Assembly (NCBI GenBank): GCA_001304215.1
Contig: LJVB01000015.1
Coordinates: 1 to 43,338, forward strand
DNA from: Acidithiobacillales bacterium SM1_46
GTDB lineage: Bacteria; Pseudomonadota; Gammaproteobacteria; Acidiferrobacterales; Sulfurifustaceae
DNA: 43,338 nt
Direction of reading: 5' to 3'
Shown here: piece by piece, positions 9,523 to 17,368 of the stretch
How the letters are laid out: each line of letters begins with the position of its first letter
Position numbering within the stretch: position 1 is the stretch's first letter
The notes under the pieces: model-generated
The model's database searches: none
Seen by the model: the letters and a program-made list of their open reading frames with translations, nothing else
What the model was told of the DNA's origin: nothing
Position numbers and translations under genes: made by a program

Positions 9523-10181
9523 CAGCGGCCACGCGGCACGAGGTAACCGACCCCGCGGACTGTCTGGATCAATTCGCCGCCGAGCTTGCGACGCAGGTGA
9601 TGCACGTGAACCTCGATGGCGTTGCTGCCGACATCCGCTCCCTGCGGGTAGAGCAATTCCTCAAGCCGCGCGCGTGACAGCACGCGCCCACTATTCTCGA
9701 GCAAGGCCCGGAGCAACGCGAACTCGCGCGGCGTGAGTTCAACCGGCTGGTCCGCACGGGTGACACGATGCGCTTGCGGATCGAGCACCAAATCGGCGTG
9801 GTGCAGCAGATCGTGGGGGCCGCGGTGGCGCCGCATCAGTGCCCGCATACGCGCATAAAGCTCAACGAGATCGAACGGCTTGACGAGGTAGTCATCGGCA
9901 CCGCTGTCGAGTCCCTGCACGCGATCGGCAAGGGTGTCACGCGCAGTCAGCACCAGCACCGGCACCGTACGATGGTCGATGCGCAATCGCCGCAACACCT
10001 CGAGACCGCCGCGCAGCGGCAGATTGAGATCGAGCAGCACGATGTCAAAGTCACGTGCGAGCAGTACCGCCTCGGCCGCGTGCCCGTCCGTTACCCATTC
10101 GACCTCATAGTGTTCCTGCATGAGCCCGGCTCTGATGGCATCGCCGAGCAGTTCATCGTCTTCTACCAACAGCACGCGCAT
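9522..10181 (-). CDS. OmpR/QseB-type response regulator
   Basis: The 219-residue protein has a receiver domain (residues 1-115) with acidic pocket Asp8/Asp9, phospho-site Asp51 (IVLLDLNLP), Thr79 and Lys101 (LVKPFD). A winged-helix DNA-binding domain (about 125-217) contains ELTPREFALLRALL and the recognition stretch NAIEVHVHHLRRKLG. On phosphorylation by the downstream kinase it should dimerise and bind direct repeats near its target promoters. The ATG at 10181 follows, by 7 bases, the stop of a possible 29-codon leader ORF, and an AAGG stretch serves as ribosome site. Confidence 0.93.
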   Translation of the reverse strand: MRVLLVEDDELLGDAIRAGLMQEHYEVEWVTDGHAAEAVLLARDFDIVLLDLNLPLRGGLEVLRRLRIDHRTVPVLVLTARDTLADRVQGLDSGADDYLVKPFDLVELYARMRALMRRHRGPHDLLHHADLVLDPQAHRVTRADQPVELTPREFALLRALLENSGRVLSRARLEELLYPQGADVGSNAIEVHVHHLRRKLGGELIQTVRGVGYLVPRGR

Positions 10182-10188
10182 GCGGCCT

Positions 10189-10278
10189 TTATAGCGCAGT
10201 GTCTGCCCTAAAACGAGAGAGATCGCCAGGCGCGTGCTCCTGTAGCACGGACACCTGACGGTACATCTTGCGGGACAT
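10189..10278 (-). CDS. possible small leader ORF (29 aa) upstream of the response regulator
   Basis: An ATG at 10278 opens 29 codons that end in TAA at 10189, 7 bases before the regulator ATG. It is preceded by a strong GGGAGGAG ribosome site about 9 bases upstream. The peptide begins MSRKMYRQVSVLQEH and ends RADTAL. It is too short to recognise and has no membrane segment. The strong ribosome site and tight spacing suggest it is translated and couples to or regulates the two-component operon. It could instead be an alternative upstream initiation region with no functional peptide. Confidence 0.4.
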   Translation of the reverse strand: MSRKMYRQVSVLQEHAPGDLSRFRADTAL

Positions 10279-10409
10279 GGCCACCGCTCCTCCCGCTACC
10301 TCCAGGACGGTATGCGCCGAAACTCAAGTCCGATTTTCATCGAATCCCGACGCTGGCCGATTGTCGGGGCGCGTTACCCTTTGACCGGTCCATGGGCACG
10401 ACCGGTTTG

Positions 10410-10844
10410 TTAGGGATTGCCGAGGACAATCACCGCCACCCCGGCAAACACCAATCCGGCGCCAATCAGCACGCTGGCATTGAGGTTCATTTGCCGAAAT
10501 AGCAAGAACGCGAACAACACAACGAATACAGGGTAGGTAATCTCAATGAGACTGGCGAGCGTGGCATTCTTTCCGGAGATCGAAAGATAGAGCAGCACGG
10601 ACCCCGCGAGGCTGGTAAGCGCGAGGGCAAGGATTGGCACCCGCTCGCTCCAGCTCATGGCGCGCAACGTGGCGAGGTCGGCGTCCACGCCGCGCGTGAC
10701 GAACGGAAGGGCCAGGATCGGCAGCGCCGTCAGTAACAGCACGCCAGTCAATGAAAAGCGCTTGAGCGCGTGATCGACCAGCGGGTAATGGATTCCCCAA
10801 ACCAGCGCTGCGCCAAGCGCAGTTACGTACCACGGCAGATGCAT
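10410..10844 (-). CDS. half-size EamA/DMT-type membrane transporter
   Basis: The 144-residue protein has four to five hydrophobic helices and the EamA-repeat feel: ALVWGIHYPLVDHALK near the start, ASLIEITYPVFVVLFAFLLF and a terminal GAGLVFAGVAVIVL. It holds a single repeat, half of a usual 10-TM DMT permease, so it would work as a dimer, as small EamA relatives do. The substrate cannot be read from the sequence. It is isolated, with an intergenic gap on each side. Annotation as a small-molecule exporter is inferred from the family only. Confidence 0.75.
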   Translation of the reverse strand: MHLPWYVTALGAALVWGIHYPLVDHALKRFSLTGVLLLTALPILALPFVTRGVDADLATLRAMSWSERVPILALALTSLAGSVLLYLSISGKNATLASLIEITYPVFVVLFAFLLFRQMNLNASVLIGAGLVFAGVAVIVLGNP

Positions 10845-10890
10845 TGTTATTTCCCCCTAAAGAACTGCACCAACCCGTCACCGGACTGTC

Positions 10891-11142
10891 ATGCACCTTG
10901 CCTACTCTAACAAACACAACCAACGGAGAAACATAGATGCGATCGACACCGACTCCCGATGCCAGGGGCACGAGCAAAGCCACGCCAGGACGCTCGCCAG
11001 CGAGAAAGCCGCGCTCGAGGCGCGTCTCGCACGCCTCACTCAATCCGACGACAGCGCCTATGAAAAGGCGCTGATTCGCACTTACGAACAGCTGATCGAA
11101 ACATGCCGCGCCGAGTTCATGCCGCACACTGCCGCGCTATAA
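10891..11142 (+). CDS. small coiled-coil protein, start uncertain, possibly frameshifted
   Basis: The last about 52 codons (from 10984) encode a convincing alpha-helical protein with a short coiled coil (LASEKAALEARLARL, then YEKALIRTYEQLIETC). The first about 30 residues in this frame are unlike protein, and the ATG at 10891 has no ribosome site. A good GGAGA site at 10925-10929 instead leads to the ATG at 10937, which lies in another frame and gives a basic, Pro/Arg-rich 45-residue peptide. One base gained or lost near 10985 would join the two. This is either a disrupted gene, a sequence error, or a gene with an unusual start. Function unknown. Confidence 0.45.
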   Translation: MHLAYSNKHNQRRNIDAIDTDSRCQGHEQSHARTLASEKAALEARLARLTQSDDSAYEKALIRTYEQLIETCRAEFMPHTAAL

Positions 11143-11203
11143 TCCCGCCACGCCGCGTGCTGTGTCCTATTCGAGAGCGCGCGGATAAAACGGAAACTCG
11201 TGC

Positions 11204-11545
11204 GTGGCATTCCCGGTCCTTGATCAATTCCGGTTTCACCATGTGTTGGCGGAAACGCCCGGCACGGCACTGGTCATGTTTACGAGCGAGGGCTGCGGTT
11301 CCTGCGGTCACTGGAAACGAGTGCTGACGGAGTACCAGGCGCGCCACCCGGACCTCGCCATATTCGAAGTTGACGCCGGACATGATCTTGCACTGGCGCG
11401 CGAGTTTCACGTGTTTCATCTTCCGGCGTTGTTCCTGTTCCACAACGGACAGTTCCACGCATCGGTGCAAAGCGAGGCGCACCTGGAACGCCTTCGTGCA
11501 GCCATTGCACACGCGCTCGCCCAACCGGCGCAGGAGGCGCCATGA
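11204..11545 (+). CDS. thioredoxin-fold protein with a CGSC active site
   Basis: The 113-residue single-domain protein has the thioredoxin core: beta strand TALVMFTSEG, active site CGSC at residues 31-34 followed by GHWKR, and cis-Pro74 (HLPALFLFH). No signal peptide is present, so it should act in the cytosol on disulfides. The active site differs from the CGPC of canonical thioredoxin, which suggests a different redox potential and partner. It starts with GTG at 11204. The small coiled-coil gene ends 62 bases earlier and a cold-shock gene promoter lies just after its stop. Confidence 0.8.
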   Translation: MAFPVLDQFRFHHVLAETPGTALVMFTSEGCGSCGHWKRVLTEYQARHPDLAIFEVDAGHDLALAREFHVFHLPALFLFHNGQFHASVQSEAHLERLRAAIAHALAQPAQEAP

Positions 11546-11559
11546 GCGCCGACATTCTC

Positions 11560-11587
11560 TGTACAAGAAAACCGGTTTCGCTATACT
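11560..11587 (+). promoter_or_regulatory. candidate promoter of the cold-shock gene with a long leader
   Basis: TGTACA (11560-11565, four of six) and TATACT (11582-11587, five of six) are separated by 16 bases. Transcription would start near 11594, giving a leader of about 117 bases before the csp ATG. Long structured leaders are a feature of cold-inducible cspA-type genes. Confidence 0.5.
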
Positions 11588-11710
11588 GGCCAGCGGCCGA
11601 AAGGCCGTGGTTGTCGCCGTAGCGGTTCCTCGCCAGTCGCCCCGCGCGTCTCGAAGCGTCCGTCCACGCCAGCAGCCGCCGGTTCAATTCTTGAGCGAGG
11701 CAACTCCGTA

Positions 11711-11914
11711 ATGCGTACAGGTACCGTCAAATGGTTTAACGAAACAAAGGGATTTGGCTTCATCGCCCCGGAGGACGGGAGCGCCGATGTCTTCGTGCAC
11801 TATTCCGTCATTCAGGGCACAGGCTTCAAGAAGCTCGTCGAGGGTCAATCGGTGGAATTTGAAAGCCAGAAGGGCCCCAAGGGACTGCAGGCGACCGTCG
11901 TCAAACCGCTATAG
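11711..11914 (+). CDS. CspA-family cold-shock protein
   Basis: The 67-residue protein is one OB-fold cold-shock domain with RNP1 (KGFGFIAP) and RNP2 (VFVHYS). It starts with the typical [17 protein letters not shown]. It binds single-stranded RNA and DNA and melts secondary structure. Many bacteria hold several paralogues, so an exact cspA/C/D/E assignment is not possible. A long leader precedes it and a strong bidirectional terminator follows, so it is a stand-alone transcript. Confidence 0.93.
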   Translation: MRTGTVKWFNETKGFGFIAPEDGSADVFVHYSVIQGTGFKKLVEGQSVEFESQKGPKGLQATVVKPL

Positions 11915-11954
11915 CGGCGAACGGATTCATCCCGTCGGCAGTGCGCCGACATAA

Positions 11955-11983
11955 AAAACCCCGCCGTGCCACGGCGGGGTTTT
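11955..11983. terminator. bidirectional intrinsic terminator
   Basis: A 13-base perfect stem has arms 11955-11967 and 11971-11983 and a GCC loop. Four A's on the left and TTTTCTT on the right make it work in both directions. It ends the csp transcript. On the reverse strand it ends the membrane-anchored hypothetical gene whose stop is at 12009. Confidence 0.85.
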
Positions 11984-12008
11984 CTTGTTGACTCGACACG
12001 CTACTGCT

Positions 12009-13262
12009 TCACTTCTTCTTGGCCGCCTTGGCAACCTCGATCCTGCCGTTGTCGAAATTGATCTTTTCGTTCGCGCGCAAGGCACGCTCAATTTGCCAAC
12101 CCTTGGCCTTGTTGCGCAACAGATAGCTTATCTTGGTCGGCTCGGCAGCGCCCTCCAGCCGATAGCTCACTTCGCATTGCCCGATCTTGTACTTGTCCGC
12201 GATGCGGCTCTCGAAGCCTACGTCGTACACGCCCTTCTTCGGCGACCTCTTGGCAAGCTCGGCTTCCAACCGGCGGGCGGCGAGATATGGGAACAGCTCG
12301 GCATATGGTGCCTTGGCGCCCGGCGCCTTGACCGGATGCGCCTCGTCGATCTGCGTCAGCTTGAGCTGACCGCGGACCTTCCATTCACCCTGCGCCTTCA
12401 TGAACTGGTAGCGCTCTGCGGTGGGCGCGGCATCGCCGGCCCGATAACGCACCTCGAGATAGCCGGTCATCGCATCGCCACTACCGGCCAGGCGCTGGTC
12501 ATGGAAGGTGACATCAGCGATGTTGCGACCCGGATCGCCCTTCAGCAGCTCTTGCAGCGTGAGATATTCGAGCGTGTCGGTCGCGTCGGCCGACAAGTCC
12601 GGCTTGCCATTGACGATTCGGAACCCGCGCACCTCGGCATTGAACGTGCCGGCCACCGTGCTCTTCTGGTCATCGGGCAACGTGAGCAGCAGCTTGCCGG
12701 GGATCTTGCCGTCTTTCTCCTCCGCGCCCAGCTCGAGTTGCAGCGTGTAGTGGTCCTTGAATTCCCTCGACTGCGGCGCGCCATCGGCGTCGTCCTTCCA
12801 GCTGACTCGCACTCCCGGCGCGCTGTCAGCCTTGGTGTCTGCCGCCACTTTAACGTTCTTCCCGGCCGGCACATCCCAGGCCTTGGAAAGTCCGTGGATG
12901 CTGACGCCGGCGGTTGCCGGATCCTTGCCGGATAGCAGCACCAATACGCCGTTCTGTACATAGGCGCGTTCGAGCGAGAACGGTTTGCCGCTCACCATGC
13001 CTTTCACGGGCTCATTCGGAATGACGGGCGCCGCAGCCCGCTTGGGCTTGGCCGGTGCCGCAGCCGGCGCCGACGCGTCTTCACCGCGGCGCTTGATGGC
13101 TGGAGCTTTCTTGACCGTCGTGGCGGCGGGTTTGTCCTCGAATATACCGACGACCGAGTCGACCAGTGCGCCGCTATCAGGCAGGAGAAAGTACGCTGCA
13201 GCAGCCCCACCCAACACCACCAGTACCGCCAGCTGGATTACCGTTTTCTTGTCGAGCGCCAT
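12009..13262 (-). CDS. membrane-anchored hypothetical protein, 417 aa
   Basis: I do not recognise a family. One N-terminal membrane helix (residues about 8-27) is followed by a low-complexity linker rich in Ala, Pro and Lys (about 44-82). A long periplasm-facing mostly beta region follows (about 85-415) with repeated Lys/Asp-rich strands and a KKK end. The arrangement suggests an inner-membrane anchored protein whose body lies in the periplasm. No enzyme motif is seen. It is monocistronic, convergent with the cold-shock gene and sharing its terminator. The promoter would lie in the about 125 bases before 13262, where no clear boxes are visible. Confidence 0.8.
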   Translation of the reverse strand: MALDKKTVIQLAVLVVLGGAAAAYFLLPDSGALVDSVVGIFEDKPAATTVKKAPAIKRRGEDASAPAAAPAKPKRAAAPVIPNEPVKGMVSGKPFSLERAYVQNGVLVLLSGKDPATAGVSIHGLSKAWDVPAGKNVKVAADTKADSAPGVRVSWKDDADGAPQSREFKDHYTLQLELGAEEKDGKIPGKLLLTLPDDQKSTVAGTFNAEVRGFRIVNGKPDLSADATDTLEYLTLQELLKGDPGRNIADVTFHDQRLAGSGDAMTGYLEVRYRAGDAAPTAERYQFMKAQGEWKVRGQLKLTQIDEAHPVKAPGAKAPYAELFPYLAARRLEAELAKRSPKKGVYDVGFESRIADKYKIGQCEVSYRLEGAAEPTKISYLLRNKAKGWQIERALRANEKINFDNGRIEVAKAAKKK

Positions 13263-13387
13263 TGGATTCCCTGCCCTCCAGTCAAATCAGCCCTAAGAAT
13301 AGTCGCTTGCACCGCCGGCGCCAATTCGCCGAACGGGCACCCCGGAAACGGACTTGCGCAATTACCCGCCGCATTCGCGCAAGCACA

Positions 13388-14167
13388 TCAGGCAATGAGT
13401 TCGGCATCCCGCGCCTCGCGGTTCGCCCGAACTCCGAAATACAGGTAAGCCAGCACCACCGCCAGCAGTATCGGCACGGGAACCGAGTACCCGAGGGAGG
13501 CTGCGATCACCTCAAACCAGACCGACGGCGTGATGGCGACGGCAGCGATACGTACCAGCGATTGAAAAGGCAGCCCAGGCGGGCGGGCGCGGCCGAACAG
13601 CCATCCGATTCCGCCAAACACAAAGGCCTGGCCCATTCGGTAAAACGCCAGGTACAGCACCATAACCAGCGACATCACCGGAACCGAGACGAAACGCGAA
13701 AGCGCCACCCAGTTGGCAAGGCTTTCAGCATCGAGACGCACGCCGTCCAGATGGTCGAGCGAGTAGCGCTCAACCTCGTCACCATCGCGGACGATTAGCT
13801 CGGTCGCCGTCAGGAGAACCGGCGCTTGCGCCTGCTCGAGGTTCGTGATTGCGCCGCTGGTATCGAGCACGGCGAGCCGTACGTCGCGCCCACGCAGCGT
13901 GATGACGTAAGGCATGTCGGCCTCCACCCGGACACGACCCTGATCGACTCGCACCACCGGCATCTGTTCGACGATATGTGGCGCGTAATGCTCGGCAAAG
14001 TGCAGTACGGCGAGCTGCAGCCGAACCGCGGTCGGCAACCACGCCACGGCGACAAGCAGCAGCACGTAGGTGATTGCCACGCCCTTCCAGTTGCGGGCGA
14101 CATCGCGATAGAGCGCGCCGGAGAAGAACGCCAGGTACAGGGCCTGATAGATGCGAAATTGCGCCAC
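13388..14167 (-). CDS. DUF1189-like integral membrane protein
   Basis: The 259-residue protein starts FRIYQALYLAFFSGALYRDVARNWKG, followed by TM1 (about residues 29-47), a soluble loop of about 110 residues, and three or four C-terminal membrane helices (from about 160). This matches my memory of DUF1189, whose members begin with the short YxSLYRDV-like motif, but the assignment is tentative. The role is unknown. The gene lies between two other membrane-protein genes read in the same direction but separated by more than 100 bases, so an operon is not obvious. Confidence 0.75.
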   Translation of the reverse strand: MAQFRIYQALYLAFFSGALYRDVARNWKGVAITYVLLLVAVAWLPTAVRLQLAVLHFAEHYAPHIVEQMPVVRVDQGRVRVEADMPYVITLRGRDVRLAVLDTSGAITNLEQAQAPVLLTATELIVRDGDEVERYSLDHLDGVRLDAESLANWVALSRFVSVPVMSLVMVLYLAFYRMGQAFVFGGIGWLFGRARPPGLPFQSLVRIAAVAITPSVWFEVIAASLGYSVPVPILLAVVLAYLYFGVRANREARDAELIA

Positions 14168-14284
14168 AGTGCGGTATTGGCAGGAAACGCGGCAAGCGCC
14201 GCATGATGGTTGCGGCGCGATGGTACCAGAACCGTAGCGACGCGACAGCGGGTGCCTCGTTCGCGCGTTGGCGGGCGCGAGATG

Positions 14285-15031
14285 TCAGAAGCCTGCGAAA
14301 TACGCCGTCTCCAGCAATGCGATGGCATTCCAGAGCGCGTGCGTGGCAAACGGTAGCAACACCGAGCCGGTGCGCGCCCGCATCCAGCCCAGGTACAGCC
14401 CGCCGACAAGAACCTGCGAAAGATCGAAGAGATCGTATTGGGTGTGTATGACGGTCCAGATGAGCGCCGATACGACGATCGCTCCCGCGGGTCCGATACG
14501 CGAGTGCGCCAGCCCCGCATACAGGAATCCGCGGAAGAACACCTCCTCGAACAACGGCGCCACCATCACCACCGCGAGCGCAAGCAGTGGCAGCCAACCG
14601 GCCGTCTCATAGGCAAGCCGCATGAACTCCGGCACCGCAGGACGATCCGCAAGATAATTGGCCAGCTCCGCAACACCGACCAGCATGAGGCTTGCCGCGA
14701 ACCAGAACCGGAAGGTACGCCAACCTGCCCAACGCCAGGCGAGATAAGTCGCCGGACGAGCCCCCCGTCGGCCATGGATGATCACGATCAGCAGTGCGCC
14801 GCAGACGCCGGCCGTGGCATGTGTCGACAGCGCGAGCACGAGCCCAGCATAGCGCGCGAACACACTAGCGCCGGACGCAAGCTCCGGATCCCGCATCTGC
14901 ATGACGTCGGAGAAGACATGCCAGACGCCGTACTGAACGAGCATGAAAATGCCAAGCAGCAACACGCTCCAGCCGAGTGTGGCCCACGGTCCCCAGTACT
15001 CGTGGCGATCATTGCGACGGGCGATTGGCAT
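14285..15031 (-). CDS. CPBP-family (CAAX/Abi) intramembrane metalloprotease
   Basis: The 248-residue protein has about seven hydrophobic helices and the CPBP motif set: EE-x3-R in FEEVFFRGFLY (Glu162, Glu163, Arg167), His196 in VIHTQYD, and H-x3-N in THALWN (His231, Asn235). These form the zinc-type active site inside the membrane. Bacterial members cleave or modify small membrane or bacteriocin-related peptides, and the target here is unknown. The frame is open to 15100, but the ATG at 15031 starts just before the first helix and avoids overlapping the divergent MarR-type gene at 15099. Confidence 0.88.
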   Translation of the reverse strand: MPIARRNDRHEYWGPWATLGWSVLLLGIFMLVQYGVWHVFSDVMQMRDPELASGASVFARYAGLVLALSTHATAGVCGALLIVIIHGRRGARPATYLAWRWAGWRTFRFWFAASLMLVGVAELANYLADRPAVPEFMRLAYETAGWLPLLALAVVMVAPLFEEVFFRGFLYAGLAHSRIGPAGAIVVSALIWTVIHTQYDLFDLSQVLVGGLYLGWMRARTGSVLLPFATHALWNAIALLETAYFAGF

Positions 15032-15098
15032 CGAAGATTGGTTCCGGGGCTTGGGCCAAATGCTAGTCGAGTCGATATGGCTCCGATACCATCTGGTC

Positions 15099-15686
15099 AT
15101 GCCCGCCGACCGGCTCTACCGTGTGATCGAGCGTCTTGGCTATCTGTTACGGACTGATATCCAACGCGACCGTGACGGTCATGGTGCCCTGCAACCAGCC
15201 CAGCGTGCGGCACTCGAGTACCTGGCACGCTGCAACCGGCTAAGTAACACCCCGGCGGCGGTCACCGAGTTCCTGCAACTCACCAAGGGCACGGTTTCAC
15301 AGACGCTTGGCGTACTGGCCCGTCGTGGACTTGTCGAGAAACGACGCGACGGGACAGACCGTCGCGTGGTGCGTCTCGCGCTTACCCCCGCGGGTCGACG
15401 CGTCGTCGCGGTCCGTGGCCGGATCTGGCGGCGGGCGTGCGAGGCGCTCGATGCCAAGCAAATCGCACGGGCAGGAGCACTGCTGGAAGATGTGGTGCGC
15501 GGGGCGCAGCGTGCGAGCGCGACCCGCAGTTTCGGCGAATGCCATGACTGTCGAATGCTGGGAAGGGAGCGCGGCGGGCGCTATCGTTGTGGGCTCGTCG
15601 ACGAACCGCTTTCGGTCGCCGAGACTCGCAAGATCTGCCGCCAACATGCCCCACTGAATAGAAAGTCTCGGCCCAATCGGGGCTGA
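15099..15686 (+). CDS. MarR-family regulator with a C-terminal Cys cluster
   Basis: The 195-residue protein has a winged helix at about residues 30-100, with TEFLQLTKGTVSQTLGVLARRGLVEKRR as helix-turn-helix plus wing. The tail holds Cys148-x2-Cys151-x12-Cys164-x15-Cys180 and a nearby His183 (FGECHDC, YRCGL, KICRQH). Ordinary MarR proteins are about 140-150 residues and lack this. The spacing suggests a bound zinc or iron-sulfur site, so the regulator might sense metal or redox state. The ATG at 15099 is divergent from the CPBP protease gene, and the 67 bases between hold both promoters. The cfa gene follows downstream. A role in controlling either neighbour is inference. Confidence 0.8.
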   Translation: MPADRLYRVIERLGYLLRTDIQRDRDGHGALQPAQRAALEYLARCNRLSNTPAAVTEFLQLTKGTVSQTLGVLARRGLVEKRRDGTDRRVVRLALTPAGRRVVAVRGRIWRRACEALDAKQIARAGALLEDVVRGAQRASATRSFGECHDCRMLGRERGGRYRCGLVDEPLSVAETRKICRQHAPLNRKSRPNRG

Positions 15687-15838
15687 CATGACAGAGAAAG
15701 CGACCGTTGCGCTTCGGTTGCGACCGCGCCGACAAGGGTCGCCCCGGGGGATGCCGGAAATTGTAAGCGGCCGGGCGGAACGGGTAGGATTGACCCTCTC
15801 GTGGCGGCCCGCAGGTGCCGCGCTGTCAGGAGACGTCT

Positions 15839-17197
15839 ATGAACGACAAGAAGGTCCGTACCGCAACCCTCGATCTGCCCCTCGCGGAGGCAAGCCGCGA
15901 CGTCGCAACCGCGCCCGCCACGGCGACCGATCGCTGGCTGGCGCGCAAGATGCTGAAGGTGCTTGGCAATCCGCCGGTCACGGTCGTTCTGTGGAGCGGT
16001 GAGGAAATCGTCGCCTCGCAGGATACGCCCGTCGCCCGCGTGCGCTTCCGCGACCGTGGAGCACTGTTTCGCCTTCTGGTGAATCCGGATCTGCATTTCG
16101 GCGATCTCTACTCGATCGGACGGATCGAGGTGGACGGGAATCTCGTCGAGGTGCTCGAGGTCACCTACCGGGCGACAAACAGGCTTCAACAAGCCCGCGC
16201 TCTGAAGGAACTGCGCAGCGAGTATCTGACGCGTGCGCGACGCAACAGCCTTTCCGGTTCGCGCCAGAACATCCAGCACCACTACGATCTTGGTAACGAG
16301 TTCTACGAGCTGTGGCTGGACTCGGCCGGTATGCAGTACACCTGCGCTTACTTTCCCTCGCCCACGATGACGCTTGAGGACGCCCAGATCGCGAAAATGG
16401 ATCATGTCTGCCGCAAGCTCCAGCTCAATCCGGGCGACACCGTGGTTGAAGCGGGCTGCGGGTGGGGCGGTCTCGCGCGTCACATGGCGCGCCACTACGG
16501 CGTCAAAGTGCGATCCTACAACATCTCTCGCGAGCAGATCGCGTACGCGCGCGCCAAGGCCAAGCTCGAAGGACTGGCAGACCGTATTGACTACGTCGAG
16601 GACGACTATCGGAACATGGATGGCGACTACGACGTGTTCGTTTCCATCGGCATGCTTGAGCATGTCGGCTGTGATAACTACGCGAACCTCGGCGCCGTCG
16701 TCGACCGTGTCCTCAAGGAGGACGGCCGCGCACTGATCCACACGATCGGGCGCAATCGTCCCGAGAAGATGAATGCCTGGATCGAGAGGCGCATCTTCCC
16801 CGGCGCCTATCCACCGACGCTTCGCGAAATGATGGAGATTTTCGAGCCCAACGGCTTGTCGGTGCTTGATGTTGAGAACTTGCGCCTGCACTACGCCAAA
16901 ACCCTTGAGCACTGGTTGGCGCGCTTTGAATCGCACCGTGACATCATCGAGCGCATGTTTGACGCGAAGTTCGTTCGCGCCTGGCGACTGTACCTGGCCG
17001 GCTCGTTGGCGGCATTTACAACGGCCTCGTTGCAGCTCTTTCAGGTGGTATTCACGCGTGCCGAGAACAACAACCTTGCCTGGTCACGTGCACACCTTTA
17101 TCGCGGGGGACGCGCTGGCGAGCTGCACGATCGGGCTGATGAGTTGCTGCGCGGCGCCATGCCGCGTGCGCGCAAAACCAGCAAGACACCGCAGTAA
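15839..17197 (+). CDS. cfa: cyclopropane-fatty-acyl-phospholipid synthase
   Basis: The 452-residue SAM-dependent enzyme methylenates cis double bonds of membrane phospholipids. It has an N-terminal lipid-binding region (about residues 35-140), then IQHHYDLGNEFY (146-157) and MQYTCAYF with the conserved Cys169. The SAM-binding motif is VEAGCGWGGLAR (203-214), followed by VSIGMLEHVG. All core motifs are present. The ATG at 15839 has an AGGAGA ribosome site 5 bases upstream, and the alternative upstream start at 15815 is worse. It follows the MarR-type gene by 152 bases. Cfa genes are commonly stationary-phase induced, but nothing here proves that. Confidence 0.93.
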   Translation: MNDKKVRTATLDLPLAEASRDVATAPATATDRWLARKMLKVLGNPPVTVVLWSGEEIVASQDTPVARVRFRDRGALFRLLVNPDLHFGDLYSIGRIEVDGNLVEVLEVTYRATNRLQQARALKELRSEYLTRARRNSLSGSRQNIQHHYDLGNEFYELWLDSAGMQYTCAYFPSPTMTLEDAQIAKMDHVCRKLQLNPGDTVVEAGCGWGGLARHMARHYGVKVRSYNISREQIAYARAKAKLEGLADRIDYVEDDYRNMDGDYDVFVSIGMLEHVGCDNYANLGAVVDRVLKEDGRALIHTIGRNRPEKMNAWIERRIFPGAYPPTLREMMEIFEPNGLSVLDVENLRLHYAKTLEHWLARFESHRDIIERMFDAKFVRAWRLYLAGSLAAFTTASLQLFQVVFTRAENNNLAWSRAHLYRGGRAGELHDRADELLRGAMPRARKTSKTPQ

Positions 17198-17227
17198 TTT
17201 CGCCACCGCTGGCGTGACCGCGACCCG

Positions 17228-17267
17228 TCAGTAGCAGTGCTTATGTTCCTTTCGACGGCGTCCGGCG
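17228..17267. repeat. 40-base direct repeat, downstream copy
   Basis: This copy is 39/40 identical to 17329-17368, offset by 101 bases. On the reverse strand it spells the last codons of the S24-like gene with one change, so the coding tail KEHKHYY would read KEHKHCY here. It lies outside any gene, between the cfa stop and the S24 stop. Confidence 0.85.
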
Positions 17268-17328
17268 ATGTGCAGGGATGCACGAGTCCAGGCGCGCGGG
17301 ATGCGCGTTTGCGCCGCGTAAACCCGAC

Positions 17329-17368
17329 TCAGTAGTAGTGCTTATGTTCCTTTCGACGGCGTCCGGCG
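17329..17368. repeat. 40-base direct repeat, in-gene copy
   Basis: This copy forms the 3' end, including the stop codon, of the S24-like gene. Together with 17228-17267 it indicates a local tandem duplication or the remains of a second gene copy. Confidence 0.85.

Noticed and set aside
10380-10410. 7-base hairpin after the DMT gene (ACCGGTC ... GACCGGT)
   Set aside because: Short stem with a 9-base loop and no T-tract, too weak to call a terminator.
11985-12935. A 316-codon open frame on the + strand opposite the anchored hypothetical protein
   Set aside because: The reverse-strand gene has a membrane anchor, linker and sensible composition. The + frame has no support.
15581-16936. A 451-codon open frame on the - strand opposite cfa
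   Set aside because: Antisense to a gene with all catalytic motifs. No start signal or recognisable domain.
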